Notes: generated from the letters alone by a model not told the origin. Shown: positions 18,758-26,903, numbered from the stretch's first letter. The stretch: DNA of 64,000 nucleotides from Phenylobacterium zucineum HLK1 (GCF_000017265.1 NC_011144.1:3078001-3142000), one strand, 5' to 3'. Made by a program: numbers and translations.

Positions 18758-18831
18758 CCGGGGCGACCCGGAACCTGCGACCCCGCGAAGACATCGGCGG
18801 TGAGGGAAAACACCCGGGGCGACCCGGAACC
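18758..18831 (+). repeat. Two identical 18-base hairpin repeats
   Basis: CCGGGGCGACCCGGAACC at 18758-18775 and again at 18814-18831, 56 bases apart. Each contains CCGGG-GCGA-CCCGG, a 5-bp stem with a GNRA tetraloop. A weaker third relative (GCGGACCCCGAAACC) starts at 18711. Exact conservation of loop, stem and 3' AACC tail suggests a recognition element in RNA. Confidence 0.75.
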
Positions 18832-18880
18832 GAACTCGCCGCTGGCCTTGCCGGCGCAGATCCCCCAACGGATCTGGATG

Positions 18881-18918
18881 AGAGGGCGACGCCCCGGGAA
18901 ACCGGAGCGCCGCCCTCT
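18881..18918 (+). terminator. Strong hairpin, possible terminator or attenuator before the ABC importer
   Basis: Outer arms AGAGGGCG (18881-18888) and CGCCCTCT (18911-18918), inner stem CCGG-GAAA-CCGG (18894-18905) with a GAAA tetraloop. The bases after it (TGCTATGG) contain no T-run, so an intrinsic terminator is weak. The importer ATG follows 72 bases later. Confidence 0.45.
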
Positions 18919-18990
18919 TGCTATGGGGCCCCTTCCAACCTCGGCTGCAGCGCCCTACGCTCCGGCCGTCCGCGTCGGGGGTGCGCCACC

Positions 18991-19983
18991 ATGAAAGCCT
19001 TGCGTTCGATCGTCTTCGCCGCAGCCGCGCTGCTCGCGGCCTGCTCGGGCCAGAAGGAGGACGCCGCGCCGGCCGCGGGCCAGCCCACGTCCATCCGCTT
19101 CGCCACCGACTGGCGGGCCCAGGCCGAGCACGGCGGCTTCTACCAGGCGCTGGCCTCGGGCGAGTACGCCCGCCGCGGCCTCGACGTGAAGATCGTGCAG
19201 GGCGGGCCGGGCGTGAACGTGCCCCAGCTCATCGCCGCGGGCGCGGTCGAGATGGGCATGGGCTCCAACAGCTTCATCGTCATGAACCTGGCCCAGGAAG
19301 GGGCGCCGGTGAAGGCGGTCGCCGCCTTCATGCAGAAGGACCCGCAGGTGCTGATCGCCCACCCCGACCAGGGGATCGAGCGGCTGGCCGACCTGAAGGG
19401 CCATCCCATCCTGCTGTCCGACGCCTCGGTCAGCGCGTTCTGGGTGTGGCTGAAGGCCAAGTACGGCTTCACGGACGACCAGGTGCGCAAGTACGGCTTC
19501 AACCCCGCGCCCTTCCTGGCCGACAAGCGGGCCGCCCAGCAGGGCTACATCACCTCCGAGCCCTACACGATCCAGAAGGTCGCCGGCTTCCAGCCCAAGG
19601 TCTTCCTCCTCGCCGACGAGGGCTTCCCCGGCTACGCCACCATGGTCCTGGCGCGCGACAGCCTGATCTCGCAGAATCCCGCCGCCGTGCAGGCCTTCGT
19701 CGAGGCCTCGGCCAAGGGCTGGCGCGACTACCTCTATGGCGATCCCACCGCCGCCAACGAGCTGATCCGCAAGGACAATCCCGAGATGACCCAGGACGTC
19801 CTCGACCAGGCCCGGGAGAAGCTGAAGAGCTACCGCATCGTGGAGGGCGACGAGGGCCTGCCGGTCGGCGCCATGACCGACGCCCGCTGGGCCGCCTTCG
19901 CCGAGGTCGCCAAGGCGCAGGGCGTCTACCCCGAGAGCCTGGACCCCAAGCGCGCCTACACGCTCCAGTTCGTCGCCAAGTGA
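18991..19983 (+). CDS. ABC transporter substrate-binding lipoprotein (SsuA/NMT1-THI5-like)
   Basis: Periplasmic binding protein of an ABC importer of the nitrate/sulfonate/taurine or pyrimidine-precursor class. The 330-residue product has a lipoprotein signal peptide (LLAAC, lipidated C18). The NMT1/THI5-like fold starts at SIRFATDWRAQAEHGGFYQAL. Later come the typical hinge motifs (IAAGAVEMGMG, QGYITSEPYTIQK). The ligand is not evident: taurine, sulfonate, thiamine pyrimidine or flavin precursors are all seen in this fold. No THI-box is visible upstream. It heads a three-gene operon whose junctions overlap by 4 bases. Confidence 0.9.
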   Translation: MKALRSIVFAAAALLAACSGQKEDAAPAAGQPTSIRFATDWRAQAEHGGFYQALASGEYARRGLDVKIVQGGPGVNVPQLIAAGAVEMGMGSNSFIVMNLAQEGAPVKAVAAFMQKDPQVLIAHPDQGIERLADLKGHPILLSDASVSAFWVWLKAKYGFTDDQVRKYGFNPAPFLADKRAAQQGYITSEPYTIQKVAGFQPKVFLLADEGFPGYATMVLARDSLISQNPAAVQAFVEASAKGWRDYLYGDPTAANELIRKDNPEMTQDVLDQAREKLKSYRIVEGDEGLPVGAMTDARWAAFAEVAKAQGVYPESLDPKRAYTLQFVAK

Positions 19984-20717
19984 GCGTCGCGAGCCTCATC
20001 GGCGCCGAGGTCGAGTATCCCCGGGGCCGCGCCCTGGGGCCGGTCGACCTGGCCGTCGGCGAGGGCGAGATCCTGGCGCTGGTGGGCCCGTCCGGCTGCG
20101 GCAAGTCCACGGCGCTGCGCCTGCTGGCCGGCCTCGAGGCGCCGACGGGCGGGCAGGTGACCCGCGCAACCGGCCGGGGCGAGACCGCCGTCGTCTTCCA
20201 GGCGCCGACCCTGGCGCCCTGGCTCTCGGCCCGGGCCAACGCCGCCCTGCCGCTGGAGCTGGCCGGCGTTCCGGCCGCGGAAGCCCGCCGCCGGGCCGAC
20301 GCGGCCCTCGCCCGGGTGGGCCTGGCCGGCGCCGAGACCGCCCGCCCGGCCCAGCTTTCGGGCGGCATGGCCATGCGGGTCTCCCTGGCCCGCGCGATGG
20401 TCACCGAGCCGCGGCTGCTGCTGCTGGACGAGCCCTTCGCCGCCCTGGACGAGATCACCCGCCGGGCCTTGGCCGACGACGTCCTGGCGCTGTGGGACGC
20501 TTCGCGCCCCGCCATCGTCTTCGTCACCCACAACGTCGAGGAGGCCGTCTACATGGCCTCGCGGGTCGTGGTGATGAGCCGCAGCCCCGGGCGCATCGTC
20601 GGCGACTTCCCGGTCGCGGGGCCCCTTCCCCGCCCGGCGCATTTCCGCGCCGAGCCCGGCTTCCGCGCCACGGCCGAGCAGGTCTCGGCCGCCCTCGCCG
20701 AGGGGATCGCCGCATGA
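19980..20717 (+). CDS. ABC transporter ATP-binding subunit (SsuB/TauB/ThiZ-like)
   Basis: A 245-residue cytosolic ATPase: Walker A GPSGCGKST (about residue 37), Q-loop VVFQAPTLAPW, signature LSGGMAMRVSLARA, Walker B LLLLDEPFAALD, and the H-loop FVTHNVEEA, all typical of the SsuB/TauB group. The start is a GTG at 19980 that overlaps the stop of the binding-protein gene (GTGA). The next gene starts inside its own stop. The FVTHNVEEAVYMASRV stretch is shared by sulfonate, taurine and nitrate importers and does not decide the substrate. Confidence 0.94.
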   Translation: MSVASLIGAEVEYPRGRALGPVDLAVGEGEILALVGPSGCGKSTALRLLAGLEAPTGGQVTRATGRGETAVVFQAPTLAPWLSARANAALPLELAGVPAAEARRRADAALARVGLAGAETARPAQLSGGMAMRVSLARAMVTEPRLLLLDEPFAALDEITRRALADDVLALWDASRPAIVFVTHNVEEAVYMASRVVVMSRSPGRIVGDFPVAGPLPRPAHFRAEPGFRATAEQVSAALAEGIAA

Positions 20718-21481
20718 GGGGGATCGCCTACGCCCTCGCGCCCTTCGCCCTGGCCGCCCTGCTGCTGGCCGGATGGGAGGTCGCCTGCCGCGCCCTCGAG
20801 GTTCCGGCCTACTTCCTGCCGCCGCCGTCCGCGGTGGCTGTCTCGCTCGTCGAGAACTTCCCCGTCCTTTTCCGCGCCGCCTGGCAGACCCTGTGGGTGG
20901 CCCTCGTCGCCCTGGCGGGCGCCAGCCTGATCGCCCAGGCGCTGGCGCTGCTGACCGCGCTCAGCCCCTTGCTCGACCGCGCCATCCGACCGCTGGCCTC
21001 GGTGGTGCAGGTGACCCCCGTCGTCGCCCTGGCGCCGCTGGTGCTGATCTGGGCGGGCCTCGATCATCCGGGGCGAGCGCTCGTGGCCCTCGCCGTAGTG
21101 GTGGCCTTCTTCCCGATCTTCTCGGGCGCCGCCGCCGGCCTGCGCTCGGCCGACCCGGACCTGGAGCGCCTGTTCGACCTCTATGGCGCGAGCCGCTGGC
21201 AGCGGGTGACCCGCCTGCGCCTGCCCGCCGCCGTGCCGTTCCTGCTGGAGGGCCACAAGGTCGGCGCCGGCCTTTCCCTCATCGGTGCGGTGGTGGCCGA
21301 GTTCGGCGCCGGTTCGGGCGGCGGCGGCGGCCTGGCCTGGCAGATCCTCGACGCCGGCAACAAGCTGCAGACCGACCGGATGATCGCCGCCCTTGTCCTC
21401 CTGGGCCTGATGGGCGTGGTCCTGCACGCCCTGCTGGAGCGCCTGGAACGCGCCGGCCTGCGCTGGTGGCGCGGGCGCTAG
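20714..21481 (+). CDS. ABC transporter permease (SsuC/TauC/ThiX-like)
   Basis: A 255-residue inner-membrane permease with about six helices. It has the family start (GWEVACRALEVPAYFLPPPSAV) and the EAA-type loop for ATPase contact (DPDLERLFDLYGASRWQRVTRLRLPAAVPFL). A glycine-rich loop follows (GAGSGGGGGLAWQI). The ATG at 20714 overlaps the ATPase stop (ATGA). It completes a binding protein-ATPase-permease operon and ends one base before the stop of the convergent gene at 21482. Confidence 0.94.
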   Translation: MRGIAYALAPFALAALLLAGWEVACRALEVPAYFLPPPSAVAVSLVENFPVLFRAAWQTLWVALVALAGASLIAQALALLTALSPLLDRAIRPLASVVQVTPVVALAPLVLIWAGLDHPGRALVALAVVVAFFPIFSGAAAGLRSADPDLERLFDLYGASRWQRVTRLRLPAAVPFLLEGHKVGAGLSLIGAVVAEFGAGSGGGGGLAWQILDAGNKLQTDRMIAALVLLGLMGVVLHALLERLERAGLRWWRGR

Positions 21482-22144
21482 CTACCGCGCCGCCTGGTTC
21501 ACCGGCTTGAGGTCGTAGCGGACCGGCACCCGCACCTTGGCGCCCACGACCGGCTGGCCCTCGGCGCTCCAGGGCTCGACCTTGAACTTGGGGGCCAGCG
21601 CCAGCACCGCCTCGCCAAATCCCTGGCCGGCCGGCATCTCGCGGTCGACGACGCAGCCCGACAGCGTCCCGCCCGCCTGGACGTCGCACACCAGGGTCAC
21701 CCGGATGTCGTTCGGGCCGTTCTCATGCTTCGGGATGGTCGCCTGGAAGTCGGCGGCGGTGGGCGTGGCCGTCCACTTCGGCGTGACCGCCGTGAAGCCG
21801 GGCTTCAGCACCTCGGTCGAGAAGTTCACCGGCACCAGCACCTGGGCGTCGCGGCCGTCGGCCACCTTGATGCTCCGGGCCACCCGAAGGGCCGCGGCGG
21901 CGAAACCGTAGCCGCGCGGCTCCTCACCCACGGCGACGCAGCCGGAGAGCCCGGCGTGACGGGTGACGGTGCAGTTCAGGGCCACGGCGCCTGAGACGCC
22001 CGCCGCCTTCGCGCGCTCAGGGAAGGCGGCGGCGACCTCGGCCGCGGTCGGCGCATCGGTGACGGTCGCGGCGACCTGGGCGAGCGCCGGGAGCGCGAAC
22101 AGGGCGCCCGCGGCGCCGACGATGGTGAAACGGCTTCTGCGCAT
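21482..22144 (-). CDS. Secreted protein with two TonB C-terminal-like repeats
   Basis: A 220-residue protein with a signal peptide (cleavage near ALA-QVA, about residue 22). It contains two related modules (about residues 28-110 and 120-215). Each has a cysteine pair in the pattern C-x-V...L-SGC (LNCTVTRHAGLSGC and LVCDVQAGGTLSGC), followed by GYGFAAAAL or GQGFGEAVL and a beta strand of the form VLVPVNF or VRVPVRY. That is the TonB C-terminal energy-transducer pattern, but there is no membrane-anchored Pro-rich arm. Its role is unknown; it may bind an outer-membrane partner. The cysteines probably form disulfides. Confidence 0.75.
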   Translation of the reverse strand: MRRSRFTIVGAAGALFALPALAQVAATVTDAPTAAEVAAAFPERAKAAGVSGAVALNCTVTRHAGLSGCVAVGEEPRGYGFAAAALRVARSIKVADGRDAQVLVPVNFSTEVLKPGFTAVTPKWTATPTAADFQATIPKHENGPNDIRVTLVCDVQAGGTLSGCVVDREMPAGQGFGEAVLALAPKFKVEPWSAEGQPVVGAKVRVPVRYDLKPVNQAAR

Positions 22145-22205
22145 GCTGCAATCCTCCCGGAAGCGGGAGCATGGCGCCGCGGCCGGCGGCTGAGAAGCGG
22201 GAAAA

Positions 22206-23579
22206 CTAGTCGGCTGCGCGGCTGGGGACGTCGCTCCGGAGCCGGTCCAGGGCGTCGAGGGCCAGCACGCTCAGCGAGCGCAGGCCGTGCTCTGCGAACA
22301 CGTCGAGGGCGGCCTCCAGCGACAGCAGCGCCGAGGCGCGCTCGCCCGCATCGCGCCCGGTCATGCCCATGCGGGTCTCGTAGAGGCGGGCCAGGTGCAG
22401 CTGGGAAAGGGCCCAGCCGACCGGGTCGCGGCGGGCGGACTTGGCGGCCAGCTCCATCTTCATCGCCGCCTCGGCGGCGTCGAGCACCGCAAGGTCGCCG
22501 GTCAGCTCGGCCGACCGGGCCAGGCACATCGCCCGGGCGCTGGCGGCGGCTCCGCGCAGCGGCAGCGCCGGAACCTCCCGGAGCACGAGCCCGGCGCGGT
22601 CGTAGCAGCTCACCGCCTGTTCGAAGGCGCGCGGGTCGCCGGCGGCCTCGCCGAGCGCCTGCAGCGCGTGGGCCAGGGCCGACTGAGCCCGGGCCCAGTC
22701 CAGCGGGCTGTGATCGCGGGTCAGGTGATCGATCGTCTCGGAAAGCCGGCTCGCGCCCGCGGCGATGGAACCGACGTCGCCCGTGAGTTCGCCCAGCAGG
22801 GCGAGCGCCTGTCCCCGGGCCGCCTCGGCGCGGGCCCAGGTGAGCGGCTCGTAGGCCACGTCCAGCCGATCAGCGGCGCGGGCCGCTTCGTCCACGGCCT
22901 GGCGCAGGAGCGCCTCGTCCTTCAGCCGCACGCCCCAGCCGCAGAGCAGATCGGCGCGGATCAGGCGCGCTTCGCCCGCAAGCGGCCGGACGCAGGTCGA
23001 CCGCCGGGCCTGGGCCTCCAGGGCGGCGATGGGAGCGGCGAAGGCGTGAGCGGCCGCGCGGGCCTCCTCGAGGCCGCACGTCTCGAGCGTGCGCCGGCCG
23101 GCGATGGCGGCCAGGCCGACATCGGCCAGGGCCAGAGCCACGCCGCCGCGCACCGCGCCGCGGACTTCGCGGAAGGCCATCTCGGCCGCCGCGTCCAGTC
23201 CCGGATCGCCGAACAGCTCGGCCCCCAGCAGGGCGCAGAACGCCTGCTCGCAGCGGGCGCGGGCCCAGCCGTCGGCGCGCCGCTCGCCCTCGAAGCCAGC
23301 GGCGGCGGTCTCGGCGATGGCGGCGGCCTTGCGCAGCGCCGCGGCGTCGCCGGTGCGGCGGGCGACCTCGCGCCACACTACGGCGGCCTCCAGACGGCGG
23401 CGGGGCTTGTCCTTGGCGCTGATCCGCCCGGCCGCCACGTCGGCGGCGCGGGCCTCCTCGGCCAGCAGCCGGGCGTCCAGCAGTTCCAGCAGAGCGGCGT
23501 CGCCGCGGCTGAGGCCCTCGCCCGCCGGCTTCCGCTCGACGGCGAACAGTCGCTTCAGCTCGCGTCCCAGCTCGAACAT
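22206..23579 (-). CDS. Ala-rich helical-repeat protein of unknown function under a CtrA-type box
   Basis: A 457-residue cytosolic protein without signal peptide or membrane helices. It is built from degenerate TPR-like helical pairs (for example ARAQSALAHALQALGEAAGDPRAF and QLHLARLYETRMG). I do not recognise a specific family. The ATG at 23579 is preceded by GGAG eight bases upstream (minus strand); the in-frame extension to 23672 is unlikely. A good CtrA box and a TTAACCAT half-site lie 87-119 bases upstream, so cell-cycle control is likely. The codon third-position bias supports coding. Confidence 0.75.
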   Translation of the reverse strand: MFELGRELKRLFAVERKPAGEGLSRGDAALLELLDARLLAEEARAADVAAGRISAKDKPRRRLEAAVVWREVARRTGDAAALRKAAAIAETAAAGFEGERRADGWARARCEQAFCALLGAELFGDPGLDAAAEMAFREVRGAVRGGVALALADVGLAAIAGRRTLETCGLEEARAAAHAFAAPIAALEAQARRSTCVRPLAGEARLIRADLLCGWGVRLKDEALLRQAVDEAARAADRLDVAYEPLTWARAEAARGQALALLGELTGDVGSIAAGASRLSETIDHLTRDHSPLDWARAQSALAHALQALGEAAGDPRAFEQAVSCYDRAGLVLREVPALPLRGAAASARAMCLARSAELTGDLAVLDAAEAAMKMELAAKSARRDPVGWALSQLHLARLYETRMGMTGRDAGERASALLSLEAALDVFAEHGLRSLSVLALDALDRLRSDVPSRAAD

Positions 23580-23665
23580 GGTCCCGCTCCGGCGGCCGCC
23601 CCGTCCCACGATGGAACGGTCGGCGGCGGCCCTGAACGGACGCAGCAAAGCGGGAGCCGGGCGCT

Positions 23666-23698
23666 TTAACAATCCCTTAACTTCTGCGGTATGGTTAA
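23666..23698 (-). promoter_or_regulatory. CtrA-type box (TTAA-N7-TTAA) and TTAACCAT half-site
   Basis: TTAA at 23666-23669, seven bases, TTAA at 23677-23680 followed by C, the full CtrA consensus. Eleven bases away, the minus strand reads TTAACCAT (23698-23691), the Caulobacter half-site. Both lie in the 188-base gap between prfC and the 22206-23579 gene, upstream of the latter. These are AT-rich motifs in DNA of about 70 percent G+C, so chance is unlikely. Confidence 0.75.
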
Positions 23699-23767
23699 CG
23701 AAACGTAGCCATCCACAGTAAAGCCCGACCTGGGGACGAGTTCCTCAGGCCGATCGGGGTGCGGGCG

Positions 23768-25396
23768 TCAGGCCCGTTCCTTGGAGCGGTCGAACCGCAC
23801 CTTCGGGAAGCGCTCGGCGACGTAGCCGATCTCCCAAGCCGACTTGCCGAGGAAGACGGGCTGCTCGTCGATGTCCACCGCCATCGCGGTGCGGTGCTTG
23901 CCGGCGAAGTCCTCGAGGTCGGCCCGCTCGCCGATGATCCAGCGCGCCTCGGCGTAGGGGCTGGGCTCGAAGATCACCTCGAGCTGGTATTCGTTGGCCA
24001 GCCGGTCGGCCATCACCTCGAACTGCAGCTGGCCCACCGCGCCGACGATGAAGTCGGCCCCCAGTGTGGGGCGGAACAGCTGGGTCACGCCCTCCTCGGC
24101 CAGGCTCTCCAGCGCCTTCTTCAGGTGCTTGGCCTTCAGCGGATCCTTGACGCGGACGCGCTGCAGGATCTCGGGCGCGAAGTTCGGCAGGCCCTGGAAG
24201 CGCAGGGTCCCGCTCTCGGACAGGCTGTCGCCGACGCGCAGCACGCCGTGGTTCGGGATGCCGATCACGTCGCCGGCGAAGGCGTCCTCGGCCAGCTCGC
24301 GGTCCGAGGCGAAGAACATGGTGGGCGCGTTCACGCTCAGCTGCTTGCCGGTGTTCTGCACCTTCAGCTTCATGCCGCGCTGGAAGCGGCCCGAGCACAG
24401 CTTCAGGAAGGCGATCCGGTCCCGGTGGTTGGGATCCATGTTCGCCTGCACCTTGAAGACGAAGCCGGTGACCTCCTTGTCGCCGGGCTCGACCTTTGTC
24501 TCGGCGCCGTTCTTCGTGGCCGCCACGGCCTTGGGCGGCGGGGCGTAGGCGCCGATGACCGCCAGCAGCTCGTCGACCCCGAAGTGCCGCAGGGCCGAGC
24601 CGAAGATCACCGGGGTCATGTGACCCTCCAGGAAGGCCTGCGGGTCGAAGGGCTTGGAGGCCTCCTGCACCAGCATGGCCCCCTCCTCCATCTCGGCGCG
24701 CTCGGCCTCGTCCAGGAAGGCGGCCAGCGAATTGCCGCCCATGGGCACCGGGTCGGGGTGGCCGTCCTGCTGCTCGCTGGGCTTGGAGAAGGGGATGAAC
24801 CGCTGGCCGCGCAGGTCCACCATGCCCTTGAAGCGGCCGCCCGAGCCGGCGGGCCAGTAGAGCGGCGCGGGATCGAGGGCGAGCTTCGAGGCGATCTCGT
24901 CCAGGAGTTCGAAGGGATCCTGGGCCTCGCGATCCATTTTGTTGATGAAGGTGACGATCGGGATGTCGCGCAGGCGGCAGACCTCGAACAGCTTCAGGGT
25001 CTGCGGCTCGATGCCCTTGGCCGCGTCCAGCACCATGACCGCGGCGTCGGCGGCGGTCAGGGTCCGGTAGGTGTCCTCCGAGAAGTCCTCGTGGCCCGGC
25101 GTGTCCAGCAGGTTGAACATCTTGCCGTCGTGGTCGAACGTCATGACCGAGGCCGAGACCGAAATCCCCCGCTCGCGCTCGATCTTCATCCAGTCGGAAC
25201 GGGTGCGGCGGTTCTCGCCGCGGGCGCGCACGGCGCCGGCCGCCCGGATGGCCCCGCCGGCCAGCAGCAGGTGCTCGGTCAGCGTGGTCTTGCCGGCGTC
25301 CGGATGCGAGATGATCGCGAACGTGCGCCGCCTCGCCGCTTCGGCGGCGACACCTGACAACGACTTGGCGGCCTCGGCGGCGGGGGACGTGCTCAT
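23768..25396 (-). CDS. prfC: Peptide chain release factor 3 (RF3)
   Basis: GTPase that recycles RF1 and RF2 from the ribosome after termination. The 542-residue product has G1 SHPDAGKTT, the switch II motif DTPGHEDF (G3), G4 NKMD and an EF-G-like C-terminal half, with the RF3-specific stretch SDWMKIERERGISVSASVM. The length matches the family (about 530). The start is the ATG at 25396. Downstream on the same strand is the CtrA-box gene, 188 bases away. Confidence 0.97.
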   Translation of the reverse strand: MSTSPAAEAAKSLSGVAAEAARRRTFAIISHPDAGKTTLTEHLLLAGGAIRAAGAVRARGENRRTRSDWMKIERERGISVSASVMTFDHDGKMFNLLDTPGHEDFSEDTYRTLTAADAAVMVLDAAKGIEPQTLKLFEVCRLRDIPIVTFINKMDREAQDPFELLDEIASKLALDPAPLYWPAGSGGRFKGMVDLRGQRFIPFSKPSEQQDGHPDPVPMGGNSLAAFLDEAERAEMEEGAMLVQEASKPFDPQAFLEGHMTPVIFGSALRHFGVDELLAVIGAYAPPPKAVAATKNGAETKVEPGDKEVTGFVFKVQANMDPNHRDRIAFLKLCSGRFQRGMKLKVQNTGKQLSVNAPTMFFASDRELAEDAFAGDVIGIPNHGVLRVGDSLSESGTLRFQGLPNFAPEILQRVRVKDPLKAKHLKKALESLAEEGVTQLFRPTLGADFIVGAVGQLQFEVMADRLANEYQLEVIFEPSPYAEARWIIGERADLEDFAGKHRTAMAVDIDEQPVFLGKSAWEIGYVAERFPKVRFDRSKERA

Positions 25397-25668
25397 GGGC
25401 GGCGGGGTCTAACGGTTCCCAACCCCAGGCGCAACGCGACCCTGAGGCTCGCCCAAAGCCCTCCGGCGCACGGCCGCCGGATTTTTTCGCGCGAGGGGCC
25501 TTGAAAGCGCGGCCGAACCGCCCAATTCCATGGGTGCGGGCCGGGCCCCTCTGGCGATCGGAATCGATCGTGATGTCGGACCGCATCGGGTGTGCTCGAT
25601 GCCAGGGTCCGGTAGCTCCCCCCACTCCGTGCCCAGGCGTCGAGCCGCCCCTCTCAAGAGGAGGCTGC

Positions 25669-25851
25669 ATGCGACACGTACATATCTACCGCCTGCGCAA
25701 CGCCCAGCGCGAGGTCGATCGGCAGATCCGCGACGAACTCCGTCGCCCCGAGCCCGACGGCCTTCGGATCAGCGCGCTGAAGCGTCGGAAGCTCGCCCTG
25801 AAGGACGAGCTCTTCCACCTCGAGAGCGGCCTCGTCCCCGTCCGCATCTGA
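25669..25851 (+). CDS. YdcH-like small protein (DUF465)
   Basis: A 60-residue protein with the DUF465/YdcH pattern, a two-helix coiled coil ending ISALKRRKLALKDELFHLES, close to the LKKxKLxLKD core of the family. Function is unknown. A strong ribosome site (GAGGAG at 25659-25664) precedes the ATG at 25669. In-frame codons upstream to 25501 have no support. It is followed after 21 bases by an excellent terminator. It is divergent from prfC, with a 272-base gap that I found otherwise featureless. Confidence 0.88.
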   Translation: MRHVHIYRLRNAQREVDRQIRDELRRPEPDGLRISALKRRKLALKDELFHLESGLVPVRI

Positions 25852-25872
25852 TCCGACCCCAAGCCCGACTTC

Positions 25873-25907
25873 GGGGCGGCGGCTAGCCACGCCGCCCCGC
25901 CTTTTTT
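25873..25907 (+). terminator. Rho-independent terminator between ydcH-like gene and terC
   Basis: GGGGCGGCG (25873-25881), an 8-base loop, CGCCGCCCC (25890-25898), then GC and six Ts (25902-25907). A perfect 9-bp GC stem. The terC ribosome site GGAGG begins 3 bases later and the terC ATG only 13 bases later. Confidence 0.95.
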
Positions 25908-25919
25908 CCGGAGGTCCGA

Positions 25920-26903
25920 ATGGACTGGCTGACGCAGATGGCGCTCGGCAAGCCCGTATGGATGTGGGCCGCCTTCCTGGCGGTGGTGCTCGCACTCCTC
26001 GTTCTCGACCTGGGCGTGCTGCACCGGAAGCAGAAGGAGATCGGCGTCCGCGAGAGCCTGCTGCTCTCGGCCGGCTACATCACCGCCGGCCTTGGCTTCG
26101 GGGTCTGGGTGTGGAGCGAGCTCGGCCGGCAGGCGGGGCTCGAATACGTGACCGGCTTCCTGGTCGAGAAGAGCCTGGCGATGGACAATGTCTTCGTCAT
26201 CGCCACCATCTTCGCCGCCTTCGCCGTGCCGCGCGCCTACCAGCACCGCGTGCTGTTCTGGGGCATCCTCGGCGTCATCGTGCTGCGGGCGATCATGATC
26301 GGGGTGGGCGCGGCCCTGGTCGCCAACTTCGAATGGATCCTGCTCGTCTTCGCCGCCTTCCTCGTGGTGGTGGGCGCCCGGATGCTGTTCTCCAGCCACG
26401 AGCCCGCCGACCCGCGGGACAACGCGGTCTACCGCTGGCTGGCGGGCCACCTGCGCCTGACCCCTGACTTCGAGGGCTCGCGCTTCTTCGTCAGGCGCAC
26501 GCCGCCGGGCGGCTCGAAGGCCGTGCTCTACGCCACCCCGCTGTTCCTGGCGCTGGTGATGATCGAGCTGGCCGACGTCGTCTTCGCGGTCGACTCGGTG
26601 CCGGCGATCTTCGCGATCACCACCGATCCCTACATCGTCTACACGTCGAACATCTTCGCCATCCTGGGCCTGCGCGCCCTCTATTTCGCCCTGGCGGCGG
26701 TGACGGCGCGGTTCGCCTATCTGAAGCACGCCCTCGCGCTGCTGCTGATCTTCATCGGCGGCAAGGTGTTCGTGGCCGAGGCGGCGGGCTGGGAGAAGTT
26801 CCCCGCACCGGCGTCCCTGGGGATCACCGCGGCGATCCTGGCGGGCGGGATCATCTACTCGCTGTGGCGGACGGAACGCCGCCCGCCCGAGCCGGCGGCC
26901 TGA
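25920..26903 (+). CDS. TerC/Alx family integral membrane protein (likely Mn2+ efflux)
   Basis: A 327-residue membrane protein with nine or so helices. It has the family motifs EKSLAMDNVFVIATIF and IELADVVFAVDSVPAIFAIT, whose acidic residues form the metal path. TerC/Alx proteins export manganese, some at the Sec translocon for exoprotein metallation; which applies here is unknown. Ribosome site GGAGG at 25910-25914. The strong terminator 13 bases upstream means terC can only be expressed by read-through or by a promoter overlapping the hairpin. Its last 53 bases overlap the tail of the convergent ligase gene. Confidence 0.93.
   Translation: MDWLTQMALGKPVWMWAAFLAVVLALLVLDLGVLHRKQKEIGVRESLLLSAGYITAGLGFGVWVWSELGRQAGLEYVTGFLVEKSLAMDNVFVIATIFAAFAVPRAYQHRVLFWGILGVIVLRAIMIGVGAALVANFEWILLVFAAFLVVVGARMLFSSHEPADPRDNAVYRWLAGHLRLTPDFEGSRFFVRRTPPGGSKAVLYATPLFLALVMIELADVVFAVDSVPAIFAITTDPYIVYTSNIFAILGLRALYFALAAVTARFAYLKHALALLLIFIGGKVFVAEAAGWEKFPAPASLGITAAILAGGIIYSLWRTERRPPEPAA

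Larger units (their letters stand above)
18600..18918 (+). ncRNA. Candidate structured non-coding RNA or long leader (unidentified)
   Basis: The 483-base stretch 18508-18990 holds no credible gene. Within it lie a possible -35 TTGACG (18596-18601) and GGAGGC...GCCTC arms (18614-18638). The exact 18-base repeat CCGGGGCGACCCGGAACC occurs at 18758-18775 and 18814-18831; each copy folds into a 5-bp hairpin closed by a GCGA (GNRA) loop. The block ends in a large hairpin at 18881-18918 (arms AGAGGGCG/CGCCCTCT, inner CCGG-GAAA-CCGG). CAGCGGAC also occurs twice (18709, 18742). The boundaries and strand are guesses. I checked by eye for tmRNA, RNase P, SRP, TPP and cobalamin signatures and found none. 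Confidence 0.45.

Noticed and set aside
18758..18831. Guanidine-II (mini-ykkC) riboswitch
   Set aside because: The tandem hairpins are similar in shape, but the loop is GCGA rather than ACGR, and the second hairpin is 160 bases before the ATG. I report it only as an unknown candidate.
18840..18990. TPP riboswitch (ATCTGGATGA near 18872 and GGGGGTGCGCC near 18977)
   Set aside because: The two look-alike pieces are in the wrong order and spacing, and no CTGAGA box or closing pairs are seen.
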